A stretch of DNA of 64,000 nucleotides. Source: Maritalea sp051251695 (lineage in GTDB: Bacteria > Pseudomonadota > Alphaproteobacteria > Rhizobiales > Devosiaceae). The translations under genes were made by a program, and so were the position numbers. The notes beneath the pieces are model-generated. The model had not been told where the DNA came from, ran no database searches, and saw only the letters and a program-made list of their open reading frames with translations. Every line of letters starts with the position of its first letter. The stretch's first letter is position 1. The stretch spans positions 1 through 64,000 of the forward strand of contig NZ_JBPOEU010000015.1 of the NCBI RefSeq assembly GCF_051251695.1, written 5' to 3'. Below are positions 33,075 to 41,405 of this stretch, one piece after another.

Positions 33075-33140
33075 TATATGATGGCGAATTTACTTTTTGG
33101 CAACCACGTTACGCACATGTCCGGTATGCAGTTTTTGCAT
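33075..33140 (-). promoter_or_regulatory. Promoter and LysR-type dyad of small RNA 3
   Basis: -10 CATATA (33080-33075) and -35 TTGCCA (33103-33098), 17 bp apart; start near 33068. Dyad ATGCA-N5-TGCAT at 33126-33140, centred at about -65, begins 22 bp beyond the -35. Confidence 0.65.
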
Positions 33141-33374
33141 ATCAGTCGCATTGTTCATATATTCCAGCCTGTTATCAATATTATTGCCGCGCTGGTTTGT
33201 GCCGATTTTTCTTCAGAAATGCTGTGTATTCCAGTTTATGCACGGGCTTGCTCACGTCACCTGAGAAGGTCGATGTCCTTGGTTCTCGCTACATCATCAA
33301 GCCTAACGGATTTGAAAGTGACCTTTGGGCGGACATTTCCAAGCAATGGGTGACGTATTCAGCTTGTTGTTGAA

Positions 33375-34271
33375 CTAGAATTCCCAGCCGCGAGCTTTGG
33401 ACACGAGGAAATCACGGAAAACGCCAACGCGTTTTGAGTTTTTCAGCGCTGGTGGGTAAACAAAATAGGTTTCAAACTCTGGCTTTTCTACAGTTTCGAG
33501 AATACGCACTAAGGAAGATTCGTCCTCTGTGACATAGTCGGGCAACATCGCGATGCCGATGCCTTCGCGGCACGCCTGCATCATCCCGTAAATTGCATTG
33601 ACGCGCAGGGAGGGGATGCGTGGATTGTTTTCAGCGCGGCCGATGGTTTCTAGATAATTCACATCACCTAAATAGGCTGGGCTTGGATTGCCAAACGTGA
33701 TGATCTTGTGGTTGTCGATGTCGCTAACATTTTCAGGAATGCCGTGCTGTTCCAAATAGCTTGATGACGCATAGAAGTGAAAATGCACGGTGAAGAGTTT
33801 GCGTTGGATCAGTTCAGATTGATTGGGACGGTGCAAGCGGATGGCAACATCTGCCTCACGCATCGCCAAATCAAGTTCAGAATCGTTGAGTTTTATTTCC
33901 AACTGGATGGTTGGATAGCGCTCTAAAAATTCATTGATCCGCGAGGTTAGCCAAGTCGAGCCGAACCCAACGGTGGTGGTCACCAGCAATGGGCCAGTGG
34001 GTTGGTCACGCGTCTCGCTCATTTGCGCTTCAACGGATTGCAGTTCCCATGCCATGCGATGAGCCGTGCGGAACAATTGTTCGCCAACTTCCGTCATCAC
34101 GAGGCCGCGCGCGTGGCGAATGAAGAGTTTTAGGCCAAGCCCGTCTTCTAGCGACGATATTTGACGGGACACGGCGGATTGGCTCATGCCCAAACGTTCA
34201 CCAGCATGGGTGAAGCTGCCTGCTTCGGCAACAACATGAAAAATCCGCAACCTGTCCCAATCAATGCCCAT
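33375..34271 (-). CDS. LysR-family regulator, LsrB/VtlR-like
   Basis: A 298-aa LysR regulator: winged helix at about 5-63 (DWDRLRIFHVVAEAGSFTHAGERLGMSQ at the front) and a two-lobe effector domain. Its start overlaps the trxB stop (TAATG). A trxB-LysR pair of this kind is that of Sinorhizobium LsrB and Brucella VtlR, regulators linked to redox stress, envelope and small RNAs. LsrB senses oxidants through cysteines; here the only cysteine is Cys234. Three small-RNA genes with LysR-type dyads lie immediately downstream. Orthology is inferred from context. Confidence 0.85.
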   Translation of the reverse strand: MGIDWDRLRIFHVVAEAGSFTHAGERLGMSQSAVSRQISSLEDGLGLKLFIRHARGLVMTEVGEQLFRTAHRMAWELQSVEAQMSETRDQPTGPLLVTTTVGFGSTWLTSRINEFLERYPTIQLEIKLNDSELDLAMREADVAIRLHRPNQSELIQRKLFTVHFHFYASSSYLEQHGIPENVSDIDNHKIITFGNPSPAYLGDVNYLETIGRAENNPRIPSLRVNAIYGMMQACREGIGIAMLPDYVTEDESSLVRILETVEKPEFETYFVYPPALKNSKRVGVFRDFLVSKARGWEF

Positions 34272-35224
34272 TACTCGGCCGCTTCTGCAACATCGAGCTC
34301 TGCGATGTATTTTTCAGCCTCAAGGGCCGCCATGCACCCCATGCCCGCAGCGGTCACCGCTTGACGGTAAATATCGTCCGTGACGTCGCCGGCTGCATAA
34401 ACACCGGGAATGTTCGTGGCAGTGCTGTCAGGTTTGGTGACGAGATAATTGCCATGTTTCATATCCAGTTTTCCATCGAAAAGGCTGGTGGCAGGGGCGT
34501 GCCCGATGGCGACGAATATGCCATCAACAGCTTTCTCAACGATTTCGCCGGTATTGCGGTTTTTCAGTTTCGCGCCAGTAACCGATCTTGGAATGCCGGT
34601 GGTGCCGAGCACTTCAAGCAATTCTGTGTCCCACATAACTTCGATCTTGTCGTTCGCAAACAAGCGTTTTTGCAGGATTTTTTCCGAACGTAATTCGTCC
34701 CGACGGTGAACCAATGTGACTTTTGAGGCAAAGTTGGTGAGGAACAGTGCTTCTTCAACAGCTGTGTTGCCGCCGCCAATGACCAGAACTTCTTTTTCTT
34801 TATAGAAAAAGCCGTCACAAGTTGCGCATGCGGAAACACCAAAGCCCTGAAACTCTTGCTCTGAGGGTAAGCCAAGCCATTTGGCTTGGGCGCCTGTGGC
34901 AATAATCAGCGCATCGCAGGTGTAAATGGTGCCGCTATCGCCAGTAAGTTCGAACGGGCGTTTTTCCATGTCCACATTGATAATAATGTCAGAAACAATC
35001 TTGGTGCCCACATGTTCAGCTTGTGCTTGCATTTGTTCCATAAGCCATGGGCCTTGAACCATATCCGCAAAACCGGGATAGTTTTCGACCTCTGTGGTGA
35101 TGGTGAGTTGGCCACCGGGCTGGATGCCTTGGATAATGACCGGTTCTAGCATGGCGCGAGCAGCATAAATTGCTGCTGAGTAACCTGCGGGTCCAGAACC
35201 AATGATCATGACGGGTGCGTGCAT
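34271..35224 (-). CDS. trxB: Thioredoxin-disulfide reductase
   Basis: FAD- and NADPH-dependent enzyme of 317 aa that keeps thioredoxin reduced. FAD motif GSGPAGYSAA near the start, active-site CATCD (Cys-Ala-Thr-Cys) around 138-142, NADPH motif GGGNTAVEEA, and the second FAD motif GVYAAGDV near the C-terminus. It is translationally coupled to the LysR gene, which suggests joint control of thiol redox balance and the regulator. Confidence 0.97.
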   Translation of the reverse strand: MHAPVMIIGSGPAGYSAAIYAARAMLEPVIIQGIQPGGQLTITTEVENYPGFADMVQGPWLMEQMQAQAEHVGTKIVSDIIINVDMEKRPFELTGDSGTIYTCDALIIATGAQAKWLGLPSEQEFQGFGVSACATCDGFFYKEKEVLVIGGGNTAVEEALFLTNFASKVTLVHRRDELRSEKILQKRLFANDKIEVMWDTELLEVLGTTGIPRSVTGAKLKNRNTGEIVEKAVDGIFVAIGHAPATSLFDGKLDMKHGNYLVTKPDSTATNIPGVYAAGDVTDDIYRQAVTAAGMGCMAALEAEKYIAELDVAEAAE

Positions 35225-35336
35225 GTTCGCATACCTTGAAAAAGTGGATTAGAAGATTTGCACTTAGTGTAGGTATGCGACGCGCATGATACAAGACTGA
35301 ACAGAATTGGCCCACATAAACGTGAACCAATGAGGG

Positions 35337-35810
35337 TCAAATATAGCTAACTTTTAAAATCTCATAAGATTTTGAGCCGCCTGGTGCCGAAACTTCGATG
35401 CTGTCGCCTTCTTCTTTCCCAATCAGTGCGCGGGAAATAGGTGAAGATAGCGAAATTCTGCCTGCGCCAGCGTCCGCTTCGGGGTTACCCACAATTTGGT
35501 AGGTTTTCTCTTCTTCGGTATTTTCATCAACCAATTTAACGGTTGCGCCGAACTTAACGGTGTCGCCACTTAGCTTGGTCACATCAATAACTTCGGCCAG
35601 CGCCATGATAGACTCTAGCTCCTGGATGCGCCCTTCGTTTAGACTTTGTTGCTCTTTGGCCGCATGATATTCCGCGTTTTCTGACAAATCGCCATGAGCA
35701 CGGGCTTCAGAAATTGCTGCAATAATGCTCGGCCGCTCTTTAGAAGATCGCTGAACAAGCTCGTCGCCTAGCATCTTGTGGCCTGCAATTGTCATTGGGA
35801 TCTTTTCCAT
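35337..35810 (-). CDS. greA: Transcription elongation factor GreA
   Basis: Rescues backtracked RNA polymerase by stimulating transcript cleavage. 157 aa with the N-terminal coiled coil carrying the acidic tip (RAHGDLSENAEYHAAKEQQ) and the C-terminal globular domain (ISLSSPISRALIGKEEGD). The start MEKIPMT is usual for alphaproteobacteria. A nested hairpin lies about 100 bp upstream in what may be the leader. It precedes trxB on the same strand with a 112-bp gap. Confidence 0.96.
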   Translation of the reverse strand: MEKIPMTIAGHKMLGDELVQRSSKERPSIIAAISEARAHGDLSENAEYHAAKEQQSLNEGRIQELESIMALAEVIDVTKLSGDTVKFGATVKLVDENTEEEKTYQIVGNPEADAGAGRISLSSPISRALIGKEEGDSIEVSAPGGSKSYEILKVSYI

Positions 35811-35908
35811 GGTCCCGCCCTTTCATTCTTATTTTTGTGTTGCACTGCAATAAAAAACCGGCCCCAAAATATTACAATTGGAGACCGACAGCGTGCAAAA
35901 ACTAACAT

Positions 35909-35947
35909 AGCCGCAAATCTGCCTTATGCTAAGGAAAATGTGCGGCT
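35909..35947 (-). promoter_or_regulatory. Nested hairpin upstream of greA
   Basis: AGCCGCA/TGCGGCT (7 bp) encloses CCTTA-TGC-TAAGG (5 bp). It lies about 100 bp before the greA start, between greA and the csp gene; it could be a leader structure or operator. A second small hairpin GTCAGC/GCTGAC follows the csp stop at about 35971-35988. Confidence 0.35.
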
Positions 35948-36019
35948 ACCGAATTTGTTACGCGCTTGATATGTCAGCAATAGGGCTGACTAAAAAGCAG
36001 AAGAACTGGCCGTTAAGGC

Positions 36020-36232
36020 TTAGTCTTCAACTGTAAGTTCGCCAGCAGAGAATTTGCCAGAACGTTCGTCCTGAACCAATTCGTAGCCAACTTTTTGGTT
36101 TTCTGCCAAAGAAGATAGGCCTGACTGCTCAACCGCAGAAATGTGGACAAACACGTCGTTGCCACCGTCTTTTGGTTCAATAAAGCCGTAACCCTTTTGG
36201 GTGTTAAACCATTTAACTGTACCTGAAGGCAT
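36020..36232 (-). CDS. Cold shock protein (CspA family)
   Basis: A 70-aa single cold-shock domain that binds single-stranded RNA and DNA. RNP1 is KGYGFI and RNP2 is VFVHIS, with the family start GTVKWFN. GAAAGGAA stands six bases before ATG. The upstream region of about 200 bp before the divergent-facing nsrR-like stop is free of genes and can form several hairpins, as is usual for regulated csp leaders. Whether it is cold-induced cannot be told. Confidence 0.95.
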   Translation of the reverse strand: MPSGTVKWFNTQKGYGFIEPKDGGNDVFVHISAVEQSGLSSLAENQKVGYELVQDERSGKFSAGELTVED

Positions 36233-36430
36233 GAAAATTTCCTTTCGTGAAATACTGCCGCAATTCTTGGTTCTTTATCTTTAGAACCGGTTCTGGATCG
36301 ATGTTGGTAGAAACGTAGCATTCACGGAGGTAGCTCCGGCCAGATCGTTCGGCCAATATTCGACTGTAGAAATATAGAATTGAATCGCTCAAAATTCAAG
36401 CGGGTAAAAATACTTTAAACTACGAAATTT
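36233..36430 (-). promoter_or_regulatory. Structured 5' leader of the csp gene
   Basis: In transcript order the leader holds CGGAGCTACCTCCG (small hairpin), then AGAACC, GGTTCT, eight bases, and AGAACC again (36294-36269). The middle GGTTCT can pair with either neighbour, so two structures exclude each other before the ribosome site. csp leaders in other bacteria change structure with temperature; here this is an inference. Confidence 0.35.
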
Positions 36431-36451
36431 AAATTCGATGACTTAAATGTG

Positions 36452-36880
36452 TCAATTCAGTGATGGAGGAAGAATAGAGTTTTCTTTTATTATATCACCG
36501 AGTGTTTTTGTGCGCAAATGTGCAATAAACATTGATTTTGCCTCAGTAAAGAATGATGTAAGCGAGCAGTATCCGACGAATACACACTTACAGTTTTCTT
36601 TATTCAGACATTCAACGATCGTAAATCCGGGCTCTGTATGCTCAACTATTTCTGCAATAGTGGCGGTGTGAGCCTCTGGATTAACAGTGACCCCACCATT
36701 TTTCCCGCGTATGGAGATCAGTATTTTTGCGGTCGTCAGGCGATTAACAATTTTCATCAAGTGATTTTTTGAAATCTGTAATTTTTGCGCAATTTGCGCG
36801 ATTGTGCGTTTTTGGGGCGCCACGGCACCCAAATACATCAGGAGCCTTAGTGCGTAATCGGTTTGGTTGGTTAGATGCAC
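36452..36880 (-). CDS. nsrR: Rrf2-family regulator, NsrR-like nitric-oxide sensor
   Basis: A 142-aa Rrf2 regulator with N-terminal winged helix (TNQTDYALRLLMYLGA; ISKNHLMKIVNRL) and a cysteine cluster at about 91, 97, 99 and 105 (ECLNKENCKCVFVGYC) that fits a [4Fe-4S] ligand set of NsrR type. It diverges from a truncated haemoglobin gene, and the shared 100-bp region contains a dyad matching the NsrR motif, so it most likely represses an NO-detoxifying globin and itself. IscR or RirA are less likely because of cysteine spacing and context. Confidence 0.85.
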   Translation of the reverse strand: MHLTNQTDYALRLLMYLGAVAPQKRTIAQIAQKLQISKNHLMKIVNRLTTAKILISIRGKNGGVTVNPEAHTATIAEIVEHTEPGFTIVECLNKENCKCVFVGYCSLTSFFTEAKSMFIAHLRTKTLGDIIKENSILPPSLN

Positions 36881-36940
36881 TTATTGTCTCACTTTTGACT
36901 TTGAGGCGTTTAGCATGTTGCAAATTTTGATTAAATCACT

Positions 36941-36965
36941 AAAGATGCATTTTGTATATATCTTT
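36941..36965. promoter_or_regulatory. NsrR-type operator
   Basis: AAAGATGCAT, five bases, then ATATATCTTT: an imperfect 25-bp dyad whose left half contains AAGATGCATTT, the half-site known from enterobacterial NsrR. It lies 16 bp before the truncated haemoglobin start, over the likely -10 region (TATATA), so binding would block transcription. Confidence 0.7.
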
Positions 36966-36980
36966 TAAGGTCATGGTTCA

Positions 36981-37442
36981 ATGGACAAAACATTCGCCGA
37001 AATTCATCGGGAAAACTATCGCCAGCAAGCAAATGGCTATGGCATTGACGAGGCCTTCGTTTCACTACTGGTCGAAAGTTTTTATGAAAAGGTGAGGGCC
37101 AACGATGACCTTGGTCCGATTTTTGACGGGGTGATTGGCGATAACTGGCCCGCCCATATGGCGAAAATGAAACAGTTTTGGGGCGCAATCGCGCTCAAAA
37201 CAGGTGACTATCACGGACGCCCAATGCCTGCGCATCTCAAACTTAAACAGGTTGAGAAGTGGCATTTTGATCTATGGCTTAAGCTTTTTGCTGAAAACTT
37301 GGATGAAATTGCACCATCGGCTGAAGCTGAGAACTTCTTTACGGCGCGGGCGCATAACATTGCGCGGAGTTTGATGACCGGCATGTTTTATGATCCGGCG
37401 GCGGATATGAGCGAACTAAGGTCTAGTGCTAATTCCGAGTGA
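36981..37442 (+). CDS. Group III truncated haemoglobin
   Basis: A 153-aa globin of the 2-over-2 fold, group III (P type). Typical segments are YGIDEAFVSLLVESFYEKVRAND, HMAKMKQFWGAIAL with the early helices, and HLKLKQVEKWHFDLWLKLF with the proximal histidine region. Such globins bind oxygen and NO and are often NsrR targets in NO or microaerobic stress. It diverges from the NsrR-like gene with an operator between them. Confidence 0.92.
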   Translation: MDKTFAEIHRENYRQQANGYGIDEAFVSLLVESFYEKVRANDDLGPIFDGVIGDNWPAHMAKMKQFWGAIALKTGDYHGRPMPAHLKLKQVEKWHFDLWLKLFAENLDEIAPSAEAENFFTARAHNIARSLMTGMFYDPAADMSELRSSANSE

Positions 37443-37461
37443 AATGCGACCCTAGGCTTGG

Positions 37462-37893
37462 TTACATTTCTTGAATTTTTTCGATGCGTCGTTGGTGCCG
37501 ACCGCCGTCAAACGCGGTCTCCAGCCAAGTTTGAACGATGTCGAGTAGTTTTTCCTCTTCAATCATGCGCTGCCCGAGAGACAACACATTCGCATCATTG
37601 TGGCGACGTGCCATTTCTGCTGAGATGCTATTCCAACACACGGCACAGCGTATGCCTTTGACTTTATTTGCAGCTATCGCTTCGCCGTTGCCAGAACCGC
37701 CCAGAACAATACCTTTTTTGTATTCTCCTGATGAAACGGCTTGGGCAACGGGGATGATGAAATCTGGGTAATCGCAGGACGCGTCATTAAAAGTGCCAAA
37801 ATCTTTGACCTCATGACCGAGCGAAATCAAAAATGCCTTGATCTTTTCTTTGTACAAAAAGCCCGCATGGTCGGTGCCGATGGCGATCTTCAT
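37462..37893 (-). CDS. rpiB: Ribose-5-phosphate isomerase B
   Basis: A 143-aa RpiB/LacAB enzyme that interconverts ribose 5-phosphate and ribulose 5-phosphate. GTDHAGF near the start, GSGNGEAIAANK for the phosphate and anion hole, and RCAVCWN follow the family pattern. The start ATG 37893 follows a region 46 bp downstream of carB. It uses the product of ribokinase encoded at 29.3 kb. Confidence 0.93.
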   Translation of the reverse strand: MKIAIGTDHAGFLYKEKIKAFLISLGHEVKDFGTFNDASCDYPDFIIPVAQAVSSGEYKKGIVLGGSGNGEAIAANKVKGIRCAVCWNSISAEMARRHNDANVLSLGQRMIEEEKLLDIVQTWLETAFDGGRHQRRIEKIQEM

Positions 37894-37939
37894 ATGCTGG
37901 TCCTGCTTTGCTGCCCCAGAAATTACCTTGAACGCGTTT

Positions 37940-40900
37940 TTATGCGGCGAAGTGATCTTGGACCGATTTCACCGTTAGCGTGTCTGTCGAATAGGAAACG
38001 ATGCCTTCAACCGCAGCGATTGCCCCGGCGATGGTCGTGTAATAAGGGATCTTATTCAATAGTGCGGTGCGGCGTAGATCGCGGCTATCCTTTAGCGCTT
38101 GTTGTCCAGCGGTCGTGTTGATCACCAACTGAACTTCACCGTTTTTCATTGCGTCAACAATGTGGGGACGTCCTTCGAGCACTTTGTTGACCTTCTCGCA
38201 CGTCACGCCATTCTCGGTGAGGAAACGTTTCGTGCCGCTGGTGGCGATGATTTTAAAGCCAACGCCTTCTAGCAATTTTACGGACGGCAGGATCGCCTCT
38301 TTGTCTTCATCACGTATGGAGACAAAAACGGTGCCCGATTTTGGCACTTTCGTGCCGCCGCCCAACTGGCTTTTGGCAAATGCCACGCCAAAGCTTGAAT
38401 CAAGGCCGATAACTTCGCCGGTTGAGCGCATTTCTGGGCCCAAAATTGTATCAACACCAGGGAACCGCGCGAAGGGGAACACAGCCTCTTTGACCGCGAT
38501 ATGTTTTAGCTTGGTTTCTTTGAGATCAAATGAGCTTAGCTTTTCACCGCCCATGATGCGCGCTGCGATTTTGGCGACTGGGCTGCCAATGACTTTTGCG
38601 ACGAACGGAACTGTGCGCGACGCCCGTGGGTTCACTTCCAAAACATAAAGCGTGCCGTCTTTTAAGGCGAACTGGATGTTCATTAATCCTACGACGTTCA
38701 ATGCCAATGCCAATTCTTTGGTTTGGCGCTTGATCTCTGTGATGGTCTCGTCGTCTAGATTGCGCGATGGAAGGGAACAAGCACTGTCGCCGGAGTGAAC
38801 GCCAGCTTCTTCGATATGTTCCATGATACCAGCCACAAACACATCCGTGCCATCGCATAATGCATCAACGTCAATCTCAATCGCGCCGCCCAGATAGCTA
38901 TCAAATAGCAAAGGGTTGGTCGCGAGTACTGAATTGATCTGCCCGGTTTTGTCGTTGGGATATTTTTGACGAATATGGGGGGGGACCAACTCTGTGAGCG
39001 TGCTTTGCACGTAGTCTTCGAACTCATCAGAATTGTTCACGATGGCCATGGCGCGACCACCCAAAACAAATGAGGGGCGAATAACCAGCGGATAAGCAAT
39101 ATCTTCAGCGACCATGCGCGATTGCTCAAGCGAATAGGCGATGCCGTTGCGGGGTTGGGTCAAGTCCAGCTCGTGTATCAGCTTTTGGAACTGGTTGCGG
39201 TCTTCAGCCAAGTCAATGGATTCAGGTTGGGTGCCCAAAATTGGAATGCCCGCGCGTTTGATTGAATTGGCAAGCGCAAGTGGTGTTTGGCCACCAAATT
39301 GCACGATAACGCCTTCAAGCGTGCCGTTCTTCTGCTCGGTGTGCAGAATCTCAAGTACGTCTTCCTTGGTCAACGGTTCGAAATACAAGCGATCAGAGGT
39401 GTCATAATCGGTTGAAACCGTTTCAGGATTGCAATTGATCATGATGGTTTCATAACCGGCTTCTGACAGCGCGAATGCGGCATGGCAGCAGCAATAATCG
39501 AATTCGATGCCTTGGCCAATACGGTTCGGCCCACCACCAAGAATGACAATCTTTTTCTTGTCAGTTGGTTGCGCTTCGTCCGCTGGCTTGCCGGCAAATG
39601 GTGCCTCATATGTTGAATACATATAGGCGGTTGGAGATGCGAATTCGGCGGCACAGGTGTCGATGCGCTTATAGACCGGATGCACGTCCAACTCGTCCCG
39701 TAGGGCTTTAATTTCGCGTGGTTTTTTGCCGCTCAAGTCAGCTAGGCGGGTGTCCGCAAAACCCATCGATTTGAGTTTGCGCATTTGCTGGGCGTTGTCC
39801 GGCAAGCCGTGTTCCTGAACCTTGGCTTCCATGTCGACAATGCCACGAATTTGTTCAAGTACCCATGGATCGAATTGGCAGGCATTGTGGATAAACTCAT
39901 CGTCAAACCCAAGGCGCATCGCGTCTGCAATCACCAAAATACGATCCGGCGTTGGCTTGCCCAATGCAGCGCGAACGGCGTTTTTGTCGTCGCCTTCACC
40001 AATGCCTTCAATGCCAACCTCATTGAAACCAGTTAGGCCTGTTTCAAGCGAACGAAGTGCTTTTTGCATGCTCTCTTGGAACGTCCGGCCAATGGCCATG
40101 GCTTCGCCAACCGATTTCATCGCTGTGGTCAAACGATTGTCAGCACCGGGGAATTTTTCAAATGCAAAGCGAGGGATTTTGGTGACCACATAGTCAATGG
40201 ATGGTTCGAACGAGGCGGGTGTTGCACCGCCTGTAATGTCGTTTTCGAGTTCATCAAGCGTGTAACCAACAGCTAGACGTGCCGCGACTTTTGCAATTGG
40301 GAAGCCAGTTGCTTTTGATGCCAATGCTGAAGAGCGAGAAACCCGTGGGTTCATCTCGATAACGATGAGGCGACCGTCTTTTGGGTTCACCGAGAACTGA
40401 ACGTTTGAGCCGCCGGTTTCAACGCCGATCTCGCGCAAAACAGCCAGTGAGGCGTCGCGCATGATCTGATATTCTTTATCGGTAAGCGTTAGGGCTGGTG
40501 CCACTGTGATGCTGTCGCCGGTATGCACGCCCATCGGGTCGATATTCTCGATTGAACAGATGATGATGCAGTTGTCGTTTTTGTCGCGAACAACTTCCAT
40601 CTCATATTCTTTCCAGCCAATGATGCTTTCTTCGACAAGCACTTCATTGGTGGGAGATGCGTCGATGCCGCTTTCAACGATTGAGATGTATTCTTCGCGG
40701 TTATATGCAACGCCGCCACCGGTGCCACCCATGGTGAAAGACGGGCGAATGATCGCCGGTAGGCCGACCACGTCTAAAGCTTCAAGTGCTTCGGTCAAAT
40801 TATGCGCGAGCATTGAAGTTGGTGTTTCAAGACCGATTTTATCCATTGCAGAACGGAACAGGTCACGGTCTTCTGCCTTGTCGATTGCCTCGGCTGTCGC

Positions 40901-41251
40901 GCCAATCATTTCGACATTGTATTTGTCCAACACGCCCATTTTGCGCAGCGAAAGCGCACAGTTCAGGGCGGTTTGTCCGCCCATTGTGGGCAGTAATGCG
41001 TCTGGACGTTCTTTTTCGATGATTTTTGCGACGACTTCTGGTGTAATCGGCTCCATATATGTCGCGTCAGCCAAGTCCGGGTCTGTCATGATGGTTGCCG
41101 GGTTCGAGTTGACCAGGATAATCCGGTAACCCTCTTCCTTTAGCGCTTTACAGGCTTGGGTGCCTGAATAATCAAACTCACATGCCTGACCAATTATTAT
41201 AGGTCCGGCGCCGATGATCAGGATGGAGGAAATATCTTCGCGTTTGGGCAT
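37940..41251 (-). CDS. carB: Carbamoyl-phosphate synthase, large subunit
   Basis: Synthesises carbamoyl phosphate from bicarbonate, ATP and ammonia passed from CarA, for pyrimidines and arginine. 1103 aa, the full family length, with two ATP-grasp halves (MGGTGGGVAYN in the first, RPSFVLGGRAM in the second), the oligomerisation region between them and the C-terminal MGS-like allosteric domain. ATG 41251 (MPKREDISS) is preferred to the frame opening at 41287 because it matches the family start and has GAGAAG upstream. carA is 7 kb away and not in the same transcript. Confidence 0.97.
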   Translation of the reverse strand: MPKREDISSILIIGAGPIIIGQACEFDYSGTQACKALKEEGYRIILVNSNPATIMTDPDLADATYMEPITPEVVAKIIEKERPDALLPTMGGQTALNCALSLRKMGVLDKYNVEMIGATAEAIDKAEDRDLFRSAMDKIGLETPTSMLAHNLTEALEALDVVGLPAIIRPSFTMGGTGGGVAYNREEYISIVESGIDASPTNEVLVEESIIGWKEYEMEVVRDKNDNCIIICSIENIDPMGVHTGDSITVAPALTLTDKEYQIMRDASLAVLREIGVETGGSNVQFSVNPKDGRLIVIEMNPRVSRSSALASKATGFPIAKVAARLAVGYTLDELENDITGGATPASFEPSIDYVVTKIPRFAFEKFPGADNRLTTAMKSVGEAMAIGRTFQESMQKALRSLETGLTGFNEVGIEGIGEGDDKNAVRAALGKPTPDRILVIADAMRLGFDDEFIHNACQFDPWVLEQIRGIVDMEAKVQEHGLPDNAQQMRKLKSMGFADTRLADLSGKKPREIKALRDELDVHPVYKRIDTCAAEFASPTAYMYSTYEAPFAGKPADEAQPTDKKKIVILGGGPNRIGQGIEFDYCCCHAAFALSEAGYETIMINCNPETVSTDYDTSDRLYFEPLTKEDVLEILHTEQKNGTLEGVIVQFGGQTPLALANSIKRAGIPILGTQPESIDLAEDRNQFQKLIHELDLTQPRNGIAYSLEQSRMVAEDIAYPLVIRPSFVLGGRAMAIVNNSDEFEDYVQSTLTELVPPHIRQKYPNDKTGQINSVLATNPLLFDSYLGGAIEIDVDALCDGTDVFVAGIMEHIEEAGVHSGDSACSLPSRNLDDETITEIKRQTKELALALNVVGLMNIQFALKDGTLYVLEVNPRASRTVPFVAKVIGSPVAKIAARIMGGEKLSSFDLKETKLKHIAVKEAVFPFARFPGVDTILGPEMRSTGEVIGLDSSFGVAFAKSQLGGGTKVPKSGTVFVSIRDEDKEAILPSVKLLEGVGFKIIATSGTKRFLTENGVTCEKVNKVLEGRPHIVDAMKNGEVQLVINTTAGQQALKDSRDLRRTALLNKIPYYTTIAGAIAAVEGIVSYSTDTLTVKSVQDHFAA

Positions 41252-41405
41252 ATCATCACTTCTCAGCAGGCCAGACATCGTGCGCAATTTATGCGCAAAA
41301 ATGTGGCGATTCTTATCATATGTGGCTGAGTGCGCGTTTTATGGCGTAATGAGCCAAAGGGGAACCCCCTGTTCAAAGAAAATGGTTCTTTGGAAAAAAT
41401 AATCC

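Larger units (their letters stand above)
32393..33374. other. 982-bp region without recognised protein genes, holding three small-RNA genes
   Basis: All strong signals are on the minus strand: three RNA units, each with dyad, promoter, hairpins with CCUCC-type loops and terminator. Between about 33145 and 33374 I see only a short + strand frame that reads protein-like near its end (about 33254-33373). Confidence 0.75.

Noticed and set aside
33054..33353. 99-codon + strand frame after the small-RNA cluster
   Set aside because: It starts inside small RNA 3 and lies over its promoter and dyad; no ribosome site and no domain.
40506..41129. 207-codon open frame opposite carB
   Set aside because: Antisense shadow, Ser/Pro-rich as expected from the reverse of a coding frame.
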